Of a stretch of 64,000 bases of DNA, positions 1 through 9,648 are shown piece after piece. The position numbers were made by a program, and so were the translations under genes. The first letter of the stretch is position 1. Every line of letters begins with the position of its first letter. The stretch lies in NCBI GenBank assembly GCA_033032865.1, contig JAWHQI010000004.1, positions 27,510,001-27,574,000 on the forward strand, given 5' to 3'. The notes below the pieces were generated by a model that saw only the letters and a list, made by a program, of their open reading frames with translations, did not search any database and had not been told where the DNA came from. This DNA comes from Dactylorhiza incarnata. Lineage: Eukaryota; Streptophyta; Magnoliopsida; Asparagales; Orchidaceae.

Positions 1-212
1 TTGATAATGATTTTTATTCACTCACTTATTTTAGCAAAGTCTATATGTGTTTTTAATCTAAGAATGCCTGCTTGTGTATTGTAACTGTACAATGAATTAA
101 ACTTTGCACAAGTATCTTGCCTACACCACCTTTATTTGCACTCTAAATATTTAAATAAAAGTGGTTGTTCCTTCAAATTACATTGGTTTGCAAAATAAGT
201 GTATTCGGAGAA

Positions 213-489
213 CTTTGTACAAAAAATAATCATGAAATAAATTGACAAAGATAATTCCACCAAGCACTACTTGAACCTCCTGATAATTCTTAATAAGTGT
301 TGCGAGGTTGAGCACCTTGGAAAGAATAGTAAAGTGTCTTGTGCAAACCTTCATTTTTTACACCACTTATTCTTTAGTACACCGGATCACAAAAAATATA
401 TATATTGAAAAATAAAGTGTGTGATCCCCCAAGCACTACTTTGCACCCTGATAAGTCTTAATGAGCATTATGTGTGCAAAGCACCTTGG
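213..489 (+). repeat. Five-hairpin domain in the 3' untranslated region of A
   Basis: Consecutive inverted repeats are visible: CTTTGT/ACAAAG (213-250); a 61-bp hairpin (260-320) with outer arms CCAAG/CTTGG and inner arms AACCTC/GAGGTT; an AAAGAATA/TATTCTTT hairpin; GGATCAC/GTGATCC; and a second 61-bp hairpin (429-489) with the same outer arms but inner arms CTTTGCAC/GTGCAAAG. The two 61-bp hairpins share the loop sequence around TGATAAGTCTTAATGAGC but have different, still complementary, inner stems. The domain recurs in D and F. Its function is unknown. Confidence 0.75.
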
Positions 490-1762
490 TAGTTGTACAT
501 TTTCTTTGTGCATTGAAATGTGTGGAATTAAAATTATTTGTGTTTTATTGTGCACTTTAATCTACATATGTCTTGTATTTTTTATTAAATCATTTGTTTA
601 CTCTATTCAAAATACACTTATGTGCACATCATTATCTTCCATAACACTTCTTCTCATGAGTATTTGATCCTAATGCTAAATTCTATACTACTCTCTCTAT
701 ATAAATGCACTAGACAACCTAGCATGCTCTATACAATGTTTTGTATGTTTTGAAATTGTGAATTAATATAACGTTGTAGTAATTTCTTTTTGAAAACATT
801 ATTTCATGCTTGGTTACTTTATTGTCAAACTTAAATATTTTAAATGCAAATTTATTACAAAAAAATCTTCATTGTTGGAATTTAGCTCATATATCTTCTT
901 ATGACTCGTCATGTTTATAAAAGATGTTTTCTTGTATTTCTATAAGTCTTCCACATCATGACCATATAATTGTTTTTACCTTGCGCTTTCATGCATATAT
1001 AAAGTCTTTTCTTGTGTGTGCTTCATCACTTAAATCTTAAAATTCCTTTCTTTCAACAAGAGGCAGACTTGCTTGGTTAACTTTATATTGGTTGCTCTAA
1101 ACATGAAAATATTATAATGCTAAAACTCTGATTTATTAAAGGATTTCAAATTAGCTATGTGACCTTTTCTTTAAAAATTCAAATAAAAATATAAACCCAT
1201 AGGCTATGAAATCATCATTAGATTCAAACGCTAAATGCTTCCAATTATTATTATCTCATGATTACATATCTCACCATAGCGGGGGTGTAGGGTTGTAGAC
1301 ATTAGATTACCTGACCTCTAAGTCATATCTTGTCCTTAACCAGGGAGGGTTCTAGTGGGGCATTGTGAGGCACTGGGGGGAAAGAGTGCTAGGTTGAGTA
1401 TTTTCTAGTATTTGCATATGGGACTAACACCCCAACCTACGACATGTATGCAGCTCCTCAAACCATCTGTCACTTAGTACAGGGCTAGGGTGTAGACATA
1501 TTGTCTGGGTAGATTGGTTACTTGGAAATCATTACCTTTTATGCTTAAAACCCTTATATAAAAAGGGAAAACTAACATGATAATATTGATTACTTGGCAA
1601 ATGTTATAATGTTCATCTTTAAGCTAAAAACTCTGATCTATTTCTATAAAAAATATTCTAAAACTCCTTATCATTTCCTTGTCTCTAAAATATCGATCAT
1701 GCCTATATCTTATTATCAAAAAAATTTGTGTTTTGCTTCCTTGCCCACTTTTGCTAATAACC

Positions 1763-2021
1763 AAAGGGGGAGTACTAACATGATAAATATAATCCGCCAT
1801 CAAAATGAAAAACTAACATGATTAATTAAGATGATAGCTTACATATTAGGGGAGCATTCACTTAGGGGGAGCATATATTTAGGGGGAGCAATTATAAATA
1901 CTAAAATCAATAATTATCCTAAGTCATCACTCTCACACACACACAAGTAGGTTTCATCATGCTTATATATTAATGCTCTGATTTATCATTAATGGATTTA
2001 TTATTATCAAAAGGGGGAGTT
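1763..2021 (+). promoter_or_regulatory. Polypurine tract cluster of A
   Basis: At least four purine tracts of the AGGGGGAG type lie here, near 1763, 1849-1885 and 2009-2020. The last one ends just before the LTR. Plus-strand DNA synthesis is primed from such a tract. Multiplied tracts upstream of the 3' LTR are a published hallmark of Sireviruses, and D, F and H show the same cluster. Confidence 0.8.
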
Positions 2022-3189
2022 TGTTGGAACATGGTCTTCCGCATCTCCTAGGTTTGAGAATAACAAATCCTATGTGTATTTGATCTTATGTGTATAAGTG
2101 TGTAGGAAACAATGTCCATATGACTCAAGGATAACATAAGAAGGTTGCCCCCAAAATTGAGCCAACAAATCCAACATGCCAACTAGAGCCGGCGGTAGCA
2201 CCTAGCGCTCGGCGCTAGCGATGATTAGCGCAATCCCGGGAGTACATTTAGTAGGCGCTAGCGCCAGGTGGTAGCAGATAGTGCTGGCGGTAGCACGGAT
2301 CACAAAAGGCAAGATGAAAATGTTTCCTCGTATTAAAGATTCTCCCGCGCCGAATATGTCCTAATATTGGATAGCGTCGGTGGTAGCGGTAGCACTGGCG
2401 CTACCGCTGAAGCTATAAAAAGGACCCCTTGCATCCATCTTCTTCATCCTCTTATGATCCTAAATTCCAGAGCTTCGTGCCACAGCATAGAGAGGAAGGT
2501 TCAGAGAGATACTCCCACAAGTCCATGAAGCTTAAGGAGATCCGTGGAGAAGATTTCAACACACGTCATCATCATGACGAAAGACCGCATAGACTACGAT
2601 CATACTCTGCTGGTCTTCGTCTACTTATCCAAGAGATCCATATAAGGAGTTTTTATATTGTTGTTGTTATTTCGTTTATCCATCTCTTTTAAATCGTGTA
2701 GTAAATTCACCTCGTGTTGGCGACTAGGTCTGGGTAGGACTTAGGGCAGAAATTTGCCTCGTGTTGGCGACTAGGTCTAGGGTGTAGGTCTATGGGGTCC
2801 TCGAGGCCATATCCGGGGAAGGGTTGGCTAGAGAGGCTTGATGTCGTATCCGGGGAAGGATCGGCTAAAGCCAACCGGTTCGTGGGGATACGAGTCGGAA
2901 TAGAAAACAAAAATTGTCTTTCATATTTTGCTTTGATTTCTAGCGTCATTGAAATCAAATTTTGTAATCAATTTTATTAATAATAATCATGTCTCTCTTT
3001 GTGTAATAAAATTGATTTGATCTTCATTTCTCTAAATTGTTTACTATCCTCTCCTTCATTATTAGACAATTTAGATCTTTATTCAAAATCACTATTTTGA
3101 TCTCTTATCATAAGCAAGTATTTCAAAATATAAGAAAAAGTTTTAAAACCTTTATTCACCCCCCTTTAAGGGCGCCTACCGATCCAACA
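2022..3189 (+). repeat. 3' LTR of Sirevirus A
   Basis: The LTR is about 1168 bp with TG...CA ends. CG-rich boxes (2180-2400), several of the form CTAGCGCTCGGCGCTAGCG, lie just upstream of a TATA box (CTATAAAAAGG, 2413-2423). A hairpin array (about 2713-2905) follows, including ATCC-GGGGAA-GGAT at 2848-2861. A short C run and GGGCGCCTACCGATCCAACA close it. The sequence has drifted from the D LTRs, so A is a separate, older copy. Confidence 0.9.
2180..2423 (+). promoter_or_regulatory. CG-box cluster and TATA box in the A LTR
   Basis: Degenerate palindromic boxes built on CTAGCG-NN-GGCG-NTAGC repeat about eight times and stop next to CTATAAAAAGG at 2413-2423. Repeated CGG-CCG-core boxes upstream of the promoter are known for Sirevirus LTRs. 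A role as enhancer or as a methylation target is inferred. Confidence 0.7.
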
Positions 3190-3206
3190 TCATCCATCTC
3201 TTCTAT

Positions 3207-4890
3207 TTAAGTTTTATGACTTCTACATGTAGCACACTCATTCTTCAAATCTAAATTTTTAAAGGGTTGTGTGCCTAGGATTCCTGGTACATCACTAGTG
3301 TCTACCCTATTAAATGTGGTGAATTTATTAGGGTTATCTTTCTCATGTTCTTTACATGATTCTAATAAATTATTTGGCCTAGACCTAGAGGATGTTACTG
3401 GTCTATCATAAGCAAGTTTGCTAGTGAGTGATTGTGATTCTTGATTAAGATGATTAAATCTCTTGGAGAGATTTTGTGAAATCTCTTTGATCTTTTGGTT
3501 CCTTCCATTGAGGGAGTCTTCAAAGGATTTTGCCTTTGAAAGTTCTTTCCTTAGATCTGAATTTTCATTATCTAAGATATCTATTTCTTTTTCTTTCTCA
3601 AGTAGTTCACATTTTAGATCACTATTAACTGAGAATGAAGGATCTTTACTAAGAGTTTTTATTTCATATTTGATTGTTTCAAGTTCCTTTTGATTGTTGA
3701 TGTAATCTTGGCAAAATTCTGTAAAGCATCCCTTAAAATCTCTTGAAGAAAAATCAAGGTCTTCGAATATGCTTACCTCAATTTCATTAGTGGGATCTTC
3801 AAAAGCCATTAAGCAGGCTTCTTCTGGTCCACCATCTTCATCATCATCAGATGAGGAGGAACTTGATTCTAAATCTGAATCACTCCACGTCTCAGCTAAG
3901 AGACCTCTCTCTCCTTTCTTCTCCTTTCTCATGTAGGATTTCTTTCTGTACTCCTTCATCTGCTTATTTTTCTTGTTCTTGTCTTCCTCAAGATATTCAG
4001 TAGAGATATGTCCTGGCTTTCTGCAAGAAAAACAGATTATCTCATGTTTAGGAGTTTTATCATACCTTGGCTTGCTTGAGCTCCTCTCTCTCCTTCTGGA
4101 ATCTACTGTCCTGACTCACTTCATGAATCTCTTAGCCAAGAGATTAAACATTTCTTCTTCAGTAGTGAAGGACTCTGCTTCTGCACTCTTTAATGCCAGA
4201 GTCCTCTCATTAGAAGTAGGTGACTTTTCTTGGGCTTCTGACTCAGCCCTGCTTCTTAGTAGGAGCTCATAGGATTTGAGCTTTCCTAGGAGAACAATTG
4301 ATATCTCCTTGAGGCATATAGAAGCTCTGATAGCCCATATTCTAGAGCCCCATGTGCTAGGGAAGCACATAAGTAGCTTGTCATTAATCTCTATCAGAGA
4401 GATTTCCTTGTCAAGCCCTCTCATCTCATTTATGATGAGGTTGAATCTGTCATACATTTCTGTAATGCTTTCATCAGCCTTTTTCTTGAAATCCTCATAT
4501 TGAGATATGAGAAGAGCCTTTTTGTCTTTCCTCTCATCAGAGCTTCCTTCAACTACTGGAGAGAGATTCCCAGATCTCTTTTGCAGAGTTGCAATCAGCA
4601 ACTTTCTAGAATATGTCATCAGACATGGTTGAGACCAGTATGTTCATGGCCTTGACATCACATGCCTTGACCTTCTTCCCATCCTCAGTCCATTCTGCTC
4701 TAGGAACTGAGGTTTTTATGACCTTCCTAGTGGAGTCTTTCTTTATTGGGGCTGGAGGACCTGTGAGGATGACATTGAAAACTTCCTCATAAATAGAGTT
4801 CATAAATAGTTTTATTCTGGCCTTCCAGAGTGTAAACTTATTCAGATTACACACTGGAGGTCTTGTAGAGGCATAATCCTTAGAGCTCAT
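3207..4890 (-). pseudogene. gag: Decayed Copia gag of element B
   Basis: Gag coats the retrotransposon particle and binds its RNA. The likely start is the methionine at 4890 (MSSKDYASTRPPVCNLNKFT), about 100 bp downstream of the PBS. A UBN2-type Gag domain with the typical LWKARIKLFM segment follows, then a CCHC-like knuckle whose last cysteine has become tyrosine (CFSCRKPGHISTEY, near 4010-4050), an acidic serine-rich stretch and a coiled coil. A frameshift lies near 4610 and a stop near 4115. The frame ends at 3207, close to the A insertion. No pol is present. It cannot give a full Gag as it stands. Confidence 0.8.
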
Positions 4891-4975
4891 TTTCCTTATA
4901 AAATATATTGAAAATAAAGAAAAAGTATAGGAGGTCTTTTTGATCAAGGTGTTAACCTTTTATTGATCAACCTAT

Positions 4976-4986
4976 CTCTGATACCA
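4976..4986 (-). other. Primer binding site of B
   Basis: The minus strand reads TGGTATCAGAG two bases after the LTR end. This complements the 3' end of initiator tRNA-Met, the usual plant Copia primer, and it fixes the orientation and the LTR boundary. Confidence 0.85.
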
Positions 4987-5249
4987 ATTGAAAGTGCATA
5001 GTTTGCCTCTGAGAATCCTCTAGAGGGGGTGTGAATAGAGATTTAAAAATTATTCCTAGTCTAACTGTGAAAACAATAAAATAATCTAAGAATTTATGCT
5101 GAATCAAGATATTAGACAAAATAAAATAGTGCTGGAATATAAAGCAGAAAACAATAATGTAAACTAGCTATGAGGGGCAGCACAGAAAATTATCAAACCA
5201 GAAGACACACAGATTTTTTATAGAGGTTCCCCCCCTCTTCTACCACCTG

Positions 5250-5425
5250 GTAAGGATGCATCACTATGCCTAAGTCTTTAGGTAAGGAGACTGTTAGAAC
5301 CACTGATCTTTTGACAAAGAGAACATGAACCACCAGATCTTTTGATAAGGAGATCTTGAACCACCAGATCTTTTGATAAGGAGATCTTGAACCACTGAAT
5401 CCTTTGAAGAGGGATTAACAAGACT
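5250..5425 (-). repeat. Hairpin array in the B LTR
   Basis: Consecutive units around a GAACCACC linker carry arms AGTCT/AGACT, a partly paired GATCT/AGAAC, AGATCT/AGATCT twice, and AATCC/GGATT. The loops keep a TTTTGATAAG-like sequence. The arms differ between units but stay complementary in most of them. Confidence 0.65.
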
Positions 5426-6127
5426 CTTTCATATAAGGGAAGTAGAAGGAGAAAGAAGAAGAGGAAGGGTGTAGGAATTCTATTTTAAGAATTCTTATGA
5501 TGGTTATATGAAGAACAGCTTCTTGTATCTTTTCACTAGATCTGCTCTTGATGAAGTTCTGCTTATGATGATGATGATTTGCAGAAGCTATGTTTGTCAG
5601 ACCCTTTTAGATTCTGTTGATTGAGATCTGGCTGTTATGTAATAGTGATGAAGAACAGCTTTCTGATCCTTTGTCCTGCTCTTCTGATTAAGAACAGCCT
5701 GTTATATAATTGTGATGATGAGCAGCTGTTCTTATCTTCTTTCTATGTTCTCCGTTAGGGTTCCTGAGGAGGAAGAAGAAGAAGAAGCTCTAGAAAGAAT
5801 AGTTTTTTTTACGATTGTAATGAATGTTGTCTTATTTGTCTCCTTCTTCTCTGCCCTTTAATTATCTCTCCTCAATTTTGAATTTGATTTCCCCTTCTGG
5901 TAAGACCTGAAAAGGTATTTTTGTCTTGGACAATCTCTTTCTTTCCTTCTTTAACTCCCGACCCGTTCACCAACTTTAAGCATGTTTCCAAGAAAGCTTT
6001 TTGTCTTCTTGTATTTCTTCTGTCTATTTGAGGCAATTAATGAGCCTTTAGGGAATGACCTTGAGAGAAGTGGGCCATGAGAGAGGGTTAAAAATGACAT
6101 CTGAAAAGGTTTCCCTTTTCAGATTGT

Positions 6128-6545
6128 ATTCGACATAGCGTCGAGTTCACTTCCTCTCTTATCGACGCACCTTCGAGTTCTTGTAGGAGCAGCTTCGAAT
6201 TCATCCTTGCTCTGACTGAACTCTGCTAGTCAACATTGTGTCGATACCCAATCGACGTACCCGTCGAGTTGAAGATATGATTCTTAGCTTCATTATCTGC
6301 GGTGAGATGAAGTCTACGTTGTGTCGACTTCAGATTACTTCGACAGATGCTTCATTTTGCGCCAAGTTGAAGTAGAAGTTGCGTCGACTTCCTCAAGTGT
6401 TCCGACAAGTCCATGGCCTCTGCGTCGATATCAATTCGACATAACGTCGACTTGGATTACTTCGACAGAAAGTTGAACTACTTGGACTTCTAGTCAAAGT
6501 AGCGTCGACAATATCTTGACGTTGCGTCGAATTCTATTCGACGCA
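6128..6545 (-). promoter_or_regulatory. GCGTCGA box cluster in the B U3
   Basis: More than ten copies of GCGTCGA or its complement occur in about 420 bp, often paired as short palindromes or followed by CTTC. The placement, upstream of the presumed promoter, matches the Sirevirus repeated boxes, although the sequence is specific to this family. Confidence 0.65.
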
Positions 6546-6736
6546 AATGTTAACTTTGCCCAAATTTTGTTTCTCTTGACTTGGTCTTGACACCCTAGTT
6601 TGAGTGTGATATCCTAAGACATCTAATGAACAGATTACCCTCACTATACACAGGGTAATTCAGTGCTAAGAGATAAAATCACTTTTAGTTAATTTGTTAA
6701 GTTAAATCAAAGAGGGTTTTCCCAACAAGTATCTCT

Positions 6737-7770
6737 ATGGATTTCATTACTGGTTTACCGAAATCTCCTCGTGGTCATGATTCGGTGTGGGTGATTGTGG
6801 ATAGATTGACCAAGTGTGCTCACTTTGTGCCATACAAGACTGGTTATTCAATGGAGAAAATTGCATCGATGTATGTGCAAGAAGTTATTAGATTGCACGG
6901 TGTACCCGTGAGCATTGTGTCTGATCAAGATTCCAGGTTTACATCCCTCTATTGGCAGAGTTTGCAGGGAGCCTTGGGCACAAATCTTCGATATTCTACT
7001 AATTATCATCCGCAAATGAATGGGCAGACGGAAAGGGTAAATCAGATTGTGGAGGATATGATCAGGTGTTACATTTTGGAGCATGGAGGAGCTTGGGATG
7101 AACGCCTTGGGCTTATAGAGTTTGCATGCAATAACAGTTATCATGAGATATTGTAGAAGGCTCCTTTCGATGCTCTATATGGGAGATGATGTCGGACTCA
7201 CCTGTTTTGGGCTGAAGTGGGCGAGAAGCCGGTTTTTGGTCCAATGGCCTTGGAAGAAATGAGCATTGTTGTAACGCAGATCCGTGAGAAGCTTTGAGTA
7301 GCTTGGGATCATTATGAGAAGTACGCTAATCAGTGAAGGGTCGATTTAGAATTTGCAGTTGGGGCATGGTTTTCTTGAAGGTTTCTCTGATGGACTGTGT
7401 TAAGAGGTTCGGGAAGAACCATAAGCTAGATCTCAGGTATGTGGGACCTTTTCAGATCATGGAGCACGTCAGAGTTTCTGCTTATAGGTTGTTGTTGCCT
7501 GCCTCCTTCTCTGGTGTTCACGATGTGTTCCATGTGAGCCAATTGTGGAAGTGTATTCTCAGTGATCGCCATGTCCTGGAACCTGTGCCCAAGTTGCAGC
7601 CAAATCTGTCCTATGTGGAGCAGCCTATTTGTATCTTGGAGAAACAAGATCGGGTGTTGCGAAGGAAGACAATTCCAATGGTGAAGGTTCTCTGGAGCAA
7701 TCAGGATGTTTGAGGCGCAACTTGGGAGCTGGAATCGGTGATGGGAGAGTCTTATCCTCATCTGTTCATC
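6737..7770 (+). pseudogene. pol: Gypsy integrase and C-terminal pol remnant of element C
   Basis: The Gypsy (Ty3-like) integrase joins element cDNA to the chromosome. From 6737 the frame shows the core start MDFITGLPKSPRGHDSVWVI, then a DRL acidic segment, VSDQDSRF, and HPQMNGQTERVNQ, where HPQTDGQTER is usual. A stop follows at 7154-7156, and several more stops and shifts occur through 7330. A second open stretch (7333-7713) holds the FHVSQL-type GPF/Y end and a chromodomain-like tail (VLWSNQ...ATWELE). The 5' part of pol lies beyond B, outside the window. The family is a chromovirus, probably Del/Tekay type. Confidence 0.85.
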
Positions 7771-7864
7771 TAGAGTTTACCGATAGGATTTCCGCTTCTG
7801 TGCTTTCCATTTGTGCTTAATATGATAATGTTTCGGGCCAAAACTTTTTGGTAGGATGGGTGGC

Positions 7865-8491
7865 TGTAACGCCCCAAAATTTTGAATAGATTATTTGAAA
7901 TGAAAATAATAATAATTATATTAGACCGAATGATTAATTCCGTCATAGCGAGGGCGTTACCGTCGTAGGTGCGTAGTCGTAGTCTATCTCGGGTGTTTGC
8001 GAGGTCGCGTTCGATAAAAATCTCTATTTATCCTGGCATGAAATATTTAATAAACATACAAAATAAATTTTATAAAAATTCCTTATCAAATTCTGTATAA
8101 ACTTATATTTAAATTCTTATGAAAATTTATATAAATATATAGTCTGACAAAATATGTATATATATACATTCTTATAAATATATATATATATAACTTTTCA
8201 TTAAAATATATTTGTGCAGAATTTGATAAAAATATATATATTTGTTTGTAAATATATATATATAATCTGTTTATGCTTTATGTTTTAGGAGAAGTTAGTG
8301 GAGTCCAGTTGGAAACCACATTCATCTTCGTAAATAGGATTTCTCATTTCTTCCGAGAGGGATAGTTCTCTTGTTCTTGTTTCGCGAGCTCCAATGAGAG
8401 AAAGAGAGAAAGAAAGAGAGAGAAAGCGAGGGTTTCTGTCGGAGAAGGAGGTTTGGAGGTCAATTTTGTCGCCGGAGCGAGGAATCGGAAG
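7865..8491 (+). repeat. 3' LTR of Gypsy C, first segment
   Basis: This LTR starts TGTAACGCCCC after a purine-rich stretch (GGTAGGATGGGTGGC) about 150 bp past the pol remnant. An AT-rich stretch with TATATA runs (8090-8275) follows. It is interrupted at 8492 by D and resumes at 16288. No gene is present; short open frames in the GAGAGA stretch near 8400 look fortuitous. Confidence 0.75.
8487..8491. repeat. Target-site duplication of D, left copy
   Basis: GGAAG at 8487-8491 matches GGAAG at 16283-16287. The perfect 5-bp duplication defines D as one intact insertion. Confidence 0.95.
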
Positions 8492-8654
8492 TGTTGGAAC
8501 ATGGTCTTCCGCATCTCCTAGGTTTGAGAATAACAAATCTTATGTGTATTTGATCTTGTGTGTTCAAGTGTGCAGGTTAGCATAGTCCACAAGACTCAAG
8601 GAGTACTCATGATGTCTACCCCCAAAATTGAGGCCACAATTCGAAGAGGCTACT

Positions 8655-8890
8655 AGCGCCGGCGGTAGCGATAGCGCCCGACGCTAGCATTGATTAGCTC
8701 GATTCCGGCGCCATTTTTAGAAGGAGCTAGCGCCCGGCGGTAGCTACTAGCGCTGGCGGTAGCATGGCGCACAAGAGGCATAGAGCAAATTGTTGCCACG
8801 GATGGGAGATTTGGCCGCGCAAGATCATTCCTAATCCGGGCTAGCGCCGGCAGTAGCGCTAGCGCCGGCGGTAGCGTAAAGGCTATAAAT
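8655..8890 (+). promoter_or_regulatory. CG-box cluster and TATA box of the D 5' LTR
   Basis: Boxes such as CTAGCGCCGGCGGTAGCG are repeated and end about ten bases before CTATAAAT. Their symmetry around CCGG and their position match the known Sirevirus repeated motif. The 3' LTR copy is at 15328-15572. Confidence 0.75.
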
Positions 8891-9177
8891 TGGATGCTTT
8901 GGATTCGAATTCTTCATCCTCCTCCAATCCCAAACTCCAGAGCTTCGTGCCACAGCAGAGAGAGGAAGATTCAGAGCGATACTCCCACAATTCCATAAAG
9001 CCTTAAGGAGATCCGTGGAGAAGATTTCAACACGCGTCATCATCGTGATGAAAGACTGCATCAACTACGATCATACTCTGCGTCTTCGTCTACTTCTCTA
9101 AGAGATCCAAATAGAGGGAGTTTTTATATTATTTTCTTTTTCATTTCACATCTTTTCTTGTAATCGTTTAAGTGAAA

Positions 9178-9365
9178 TCGCCTCGTGTTGGCGACTAGGT
9201 CTGGGGTAGGACTTAGGGCTGAAATTCGCCTCGTGTTGGAGACTAGATCTAGGTTAGGTCTAGGGGTGCTCGAGGCCTTTCTGGGGATAGATTGGCTAGA
9301 GCGGCTTGAGACCGTATCTGGGGAGAGATCGGCTAAAGCCAACCGGTTCGTGGGGATACGAGTCG
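9178..9365 (+). repeat. Hairpin array in the D 5' LTR
   Basis: Consecutive small inverted repeats occur: TCGCC/GGCGA (9178-9195), CTAGA/TCTAG near 9240-9265, ATCT-GGGGAG-AGAT (9316-9329) and TCGT-GGGGAT-ACGA (9348-9361). At the site of the third, A and F carry ATCC-GGGGAA-GGAT, a paired change. The array lies about 300 bp downstream of the TATA box and is probably transcribed. Confidence 0.7.
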
Positions 9366-9602
9366 GTATAGAAAATGAAAAAGAATTTTTATTAGTCGCC
9401 TCCGATTTCTAGTGTCATAGAAATCAAGTTCTGTAAAACATTATTTGATATTAATAAAGCATATCTCTTTATTATTGTTTTACTTGATGTCTCTTTATTA
9501 ATCTTGCAATATTCCGAAGTTTTTCTAAATATAATCTAAATTTTTTGAAAACCCTTATTCACCCCCCCCCCCCCCTCTAAGGGCGCCAACCGATCCAACA
9601 AG

Positions 9603-9614
9603 TGGTATCAGAGG
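9603..9614 (+). other. Primer binding site of D
   Basis: TGGTATCAGAGG begins two bases after the 5' LTR and complements initiator tRNA-Met. Confidence 0.9.
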
Positions 9615-9648
9615 GGTTTTATTCCAATCGGCTTAACAACCGGGAATA

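Larger units (their letters stand above)
1..3189 (+). mobile_element. Sirevirus-like Copia element A, 3' portion only
   Basis: This is the 3' non-coding region and 3' LTR of a Copia element whose coding part lies left of the window. The order is a hairpin-rich untranslated region, a cluster of AGGGGGAG polypurine tracts, then an LTR from TGTTGGAACATGG to CGATCCAACA. It belongs to the same family as D and F: the same landmarks recur in D at about 13200-16282 and, inverted, in F at 20206-22700. A interrupts the gag of B, so it is younger than B. The 5 bp to its right (TCATC) are the expected target duplication, but the partner copy is outside the window. Confidence 0.9.
3190..6727 (-). mobile_element. 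Sirevirus-like Copia element B, 5' portion, minus strand
   Basis: This minus-strand element consists of its 5' LTR (4989-6727), a PBS (complement at 4976-4986) and a decayed gag. The rest lies left of A, beyond the window, because A inserted into this gag. The right end abuts a Gypsy integrase reading frame at 6728, so B inserted into C. The LTR reads TGTTGGGAAAACCC to ACTTTCA on the minus strand. Confidence 0.85.
4989..6727 (-). repeat. 5' LTR of Copia B
   Basis: The LTR is about 1739 bp, TG...CA, minus orientation. Its U3 part (right side) holds CG boxes at 6128-6545 built on GCGTCGA/TCGACGC. A TATA-like TTATATAA lies near 5702-5712 on the minus strand (uncertain). Toward the PBS, 5250-5425 is an array of imperfect units of about 35 bp with hairpin potential. 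No gene is seen in it. Confidence 0.85.
8492..9600 (+). repeat. 5' LTR of D
   Basis: The LTR is 1109 bp, TGTTGGAACATGG to CGATCCAACA. CG boxes occupy 8655-8875, a TATA box CTATAAAT lies at 8883-8890, a hairpin array at 9178-9365, and a C run at 9562-9575. The same order is seen in its partner. Confidence 0.93.

Noticed and set aside
9603..9614. tRNA gene suggested by matches to tRNA 3' ends
   Set aside because: Only 11-18 bases match, at LTR borders; these are primer binding sites. No cloverleaf is present.
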